Below are positions 63,732 through 64,000 of a stretch of DNA of 64,000 nucleotides, piece after piece. The notes below the pieces were generated by a model, which searched no databases, was not told where the DNA came from, and worked only from the letters and a program-made list of their open reading frames with translations. The stretch spans positions 992,001-1,056,000 of the forward strand of contig NZ_CP107532.1 in NCBI RefSeq assembly GCF_025813715.1. Reading direction: 5' to 3'. The position numbers were made by a program, and so were the translations under genes. Source of the DNA: Methylobacterium sp. FF17. Lineage in GTDB: Bacteria > Pseudomonadota > Alphaproteobacteria > Rhizobiales > Beijerinckiaceae. The stretch's first letter is position 1, and each line of letters starts with the position of its first letter.

Positions 63732-64000
63732 GTGGCCAGCACAGACCAAGCCGAGATTCCGCCGCGCGGCATGCTGAACTGGCCGCGTCAGATCTGGAAT
63801 GGAATCGGCCAGCGCGCCTCGTCGAGCCTGACGCGGCGCATCGTCGTCCTCAATCTCGTCGGGCTCATCGCCCTGCTGTTCGGCTTCCTCTACCTGAACC
63901 AGTTCCGGCAGGGGCTGATCCAGGCGCGGGTGCAGAGCCTGCTGATCCAGGGCGAGATCATCGCGGGCGCCATCGCGTCCTCGGCCTCCGTCGAGACCGA
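63732..64000 (+). CDS. chvG: Sensor histidine kinase ChvG, 5' end only
   Basis: The first 89 codons of ChvG (ExoS), running off the right edge. The visible part has a GTG start (MASTDQAEIPPRG), an Arg-rich segment, one membrane helix (IVVLNLVGLIALLFGFLYL) and QFRQGLIQARVQSLLIQGEI, typical of ChvG. The kinase domains lie beyond the window. It is paired with chvI. Confidence 0.9.
   Translation, partial: MASTDQAEIPPRGMLNWPRQIWNGIGQRASSSLTRRIVVLNLVGLIALLFGFLYLNQFRQGLIQARVQSLLIQGEIIAGAIASSASVET

Overview
The window is GC-rich chromosomal DNA from an alphaproteobacterium of the order Hyphomicrobiales, most likely Methylobacterium or a close relative (inference). The clues are the rplU-rpmA-obgE-proB-proA-nadD-rsfS-rlmH-envC-ctpA block, the alphaproteobacterial cell-cycle genes rcdA and fzlA, the envelope regulators chvI/chvG, a separately encoded methylmalonyl-CoA mutase small subunit, and an ornithine-lipid acyltransferase-like gene. 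Most of the DNA is housekeeping. I see no transposase, integrase, phage gene, CRISPR array, tRNA or rRNA gene.

Layout. 1-8.6 kb: 5' end of pckA, then recR, def-fmt-truA, dapE, a moeB-like gene, an ABC exporter, rpmE and rcdA. 8.6-23 kb: a possible small RNA, rpmH-rnpA-yidC-engB, a duplicated DUF423 region with broken genes, an AtoE-like transporter, clpB, a MOSC protein and argB. 23-26.6 kb: a siaB-siaC-siaD-siaA module that should control c-di-GMP synthesis by protein phosphorylation. 26.6-34.9 kb: a nucleotidase, a metallopeptidase-like protein, membrane and WD40 proteins, a single-domain response regulator, a tandem-repeat array, a ROK kinase whose two halves appear in swapped order, and rppH. 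35-45.1 kb: the envelope, proline, NAD and ribosome block on the minus strand. 45.3-53.3 kb: an overlapping HTH/unknown gene pair, a HerA-like ATPase, an OlsB-like acyltransferase, an SDR protein, queG, fzlA and uppP. 53.4-64 kb: mcmB, small secreted proteins, a PAS-GGDEF cyclase, a DUF47/phosphate-permease chimera, lepA, a PIN-type toxin-antitoxin pair, a HugZ-like protein, chvI and the 5' end of chvG.

The genes most worth a second look are: the ROK protein at 32661-33740, which reads as a circular permutation; the duplication at 12528-12940 / 14221-14642, which carries a relic of the engB 3' end and a truncated gene; the deletion chimera at 58102-58428; queG, which has no standard start codon and carries an in-frame 18-bp repeat array at its 5' end; the Sia module; and the possible sRNA near 8.8 kb. 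The two outer genes (pckA leftward, chvI-chvG rightward) are a divergent neighbour pair in many rhizobia, so the 63 kb between them may mark a rearranged neighbourhood.
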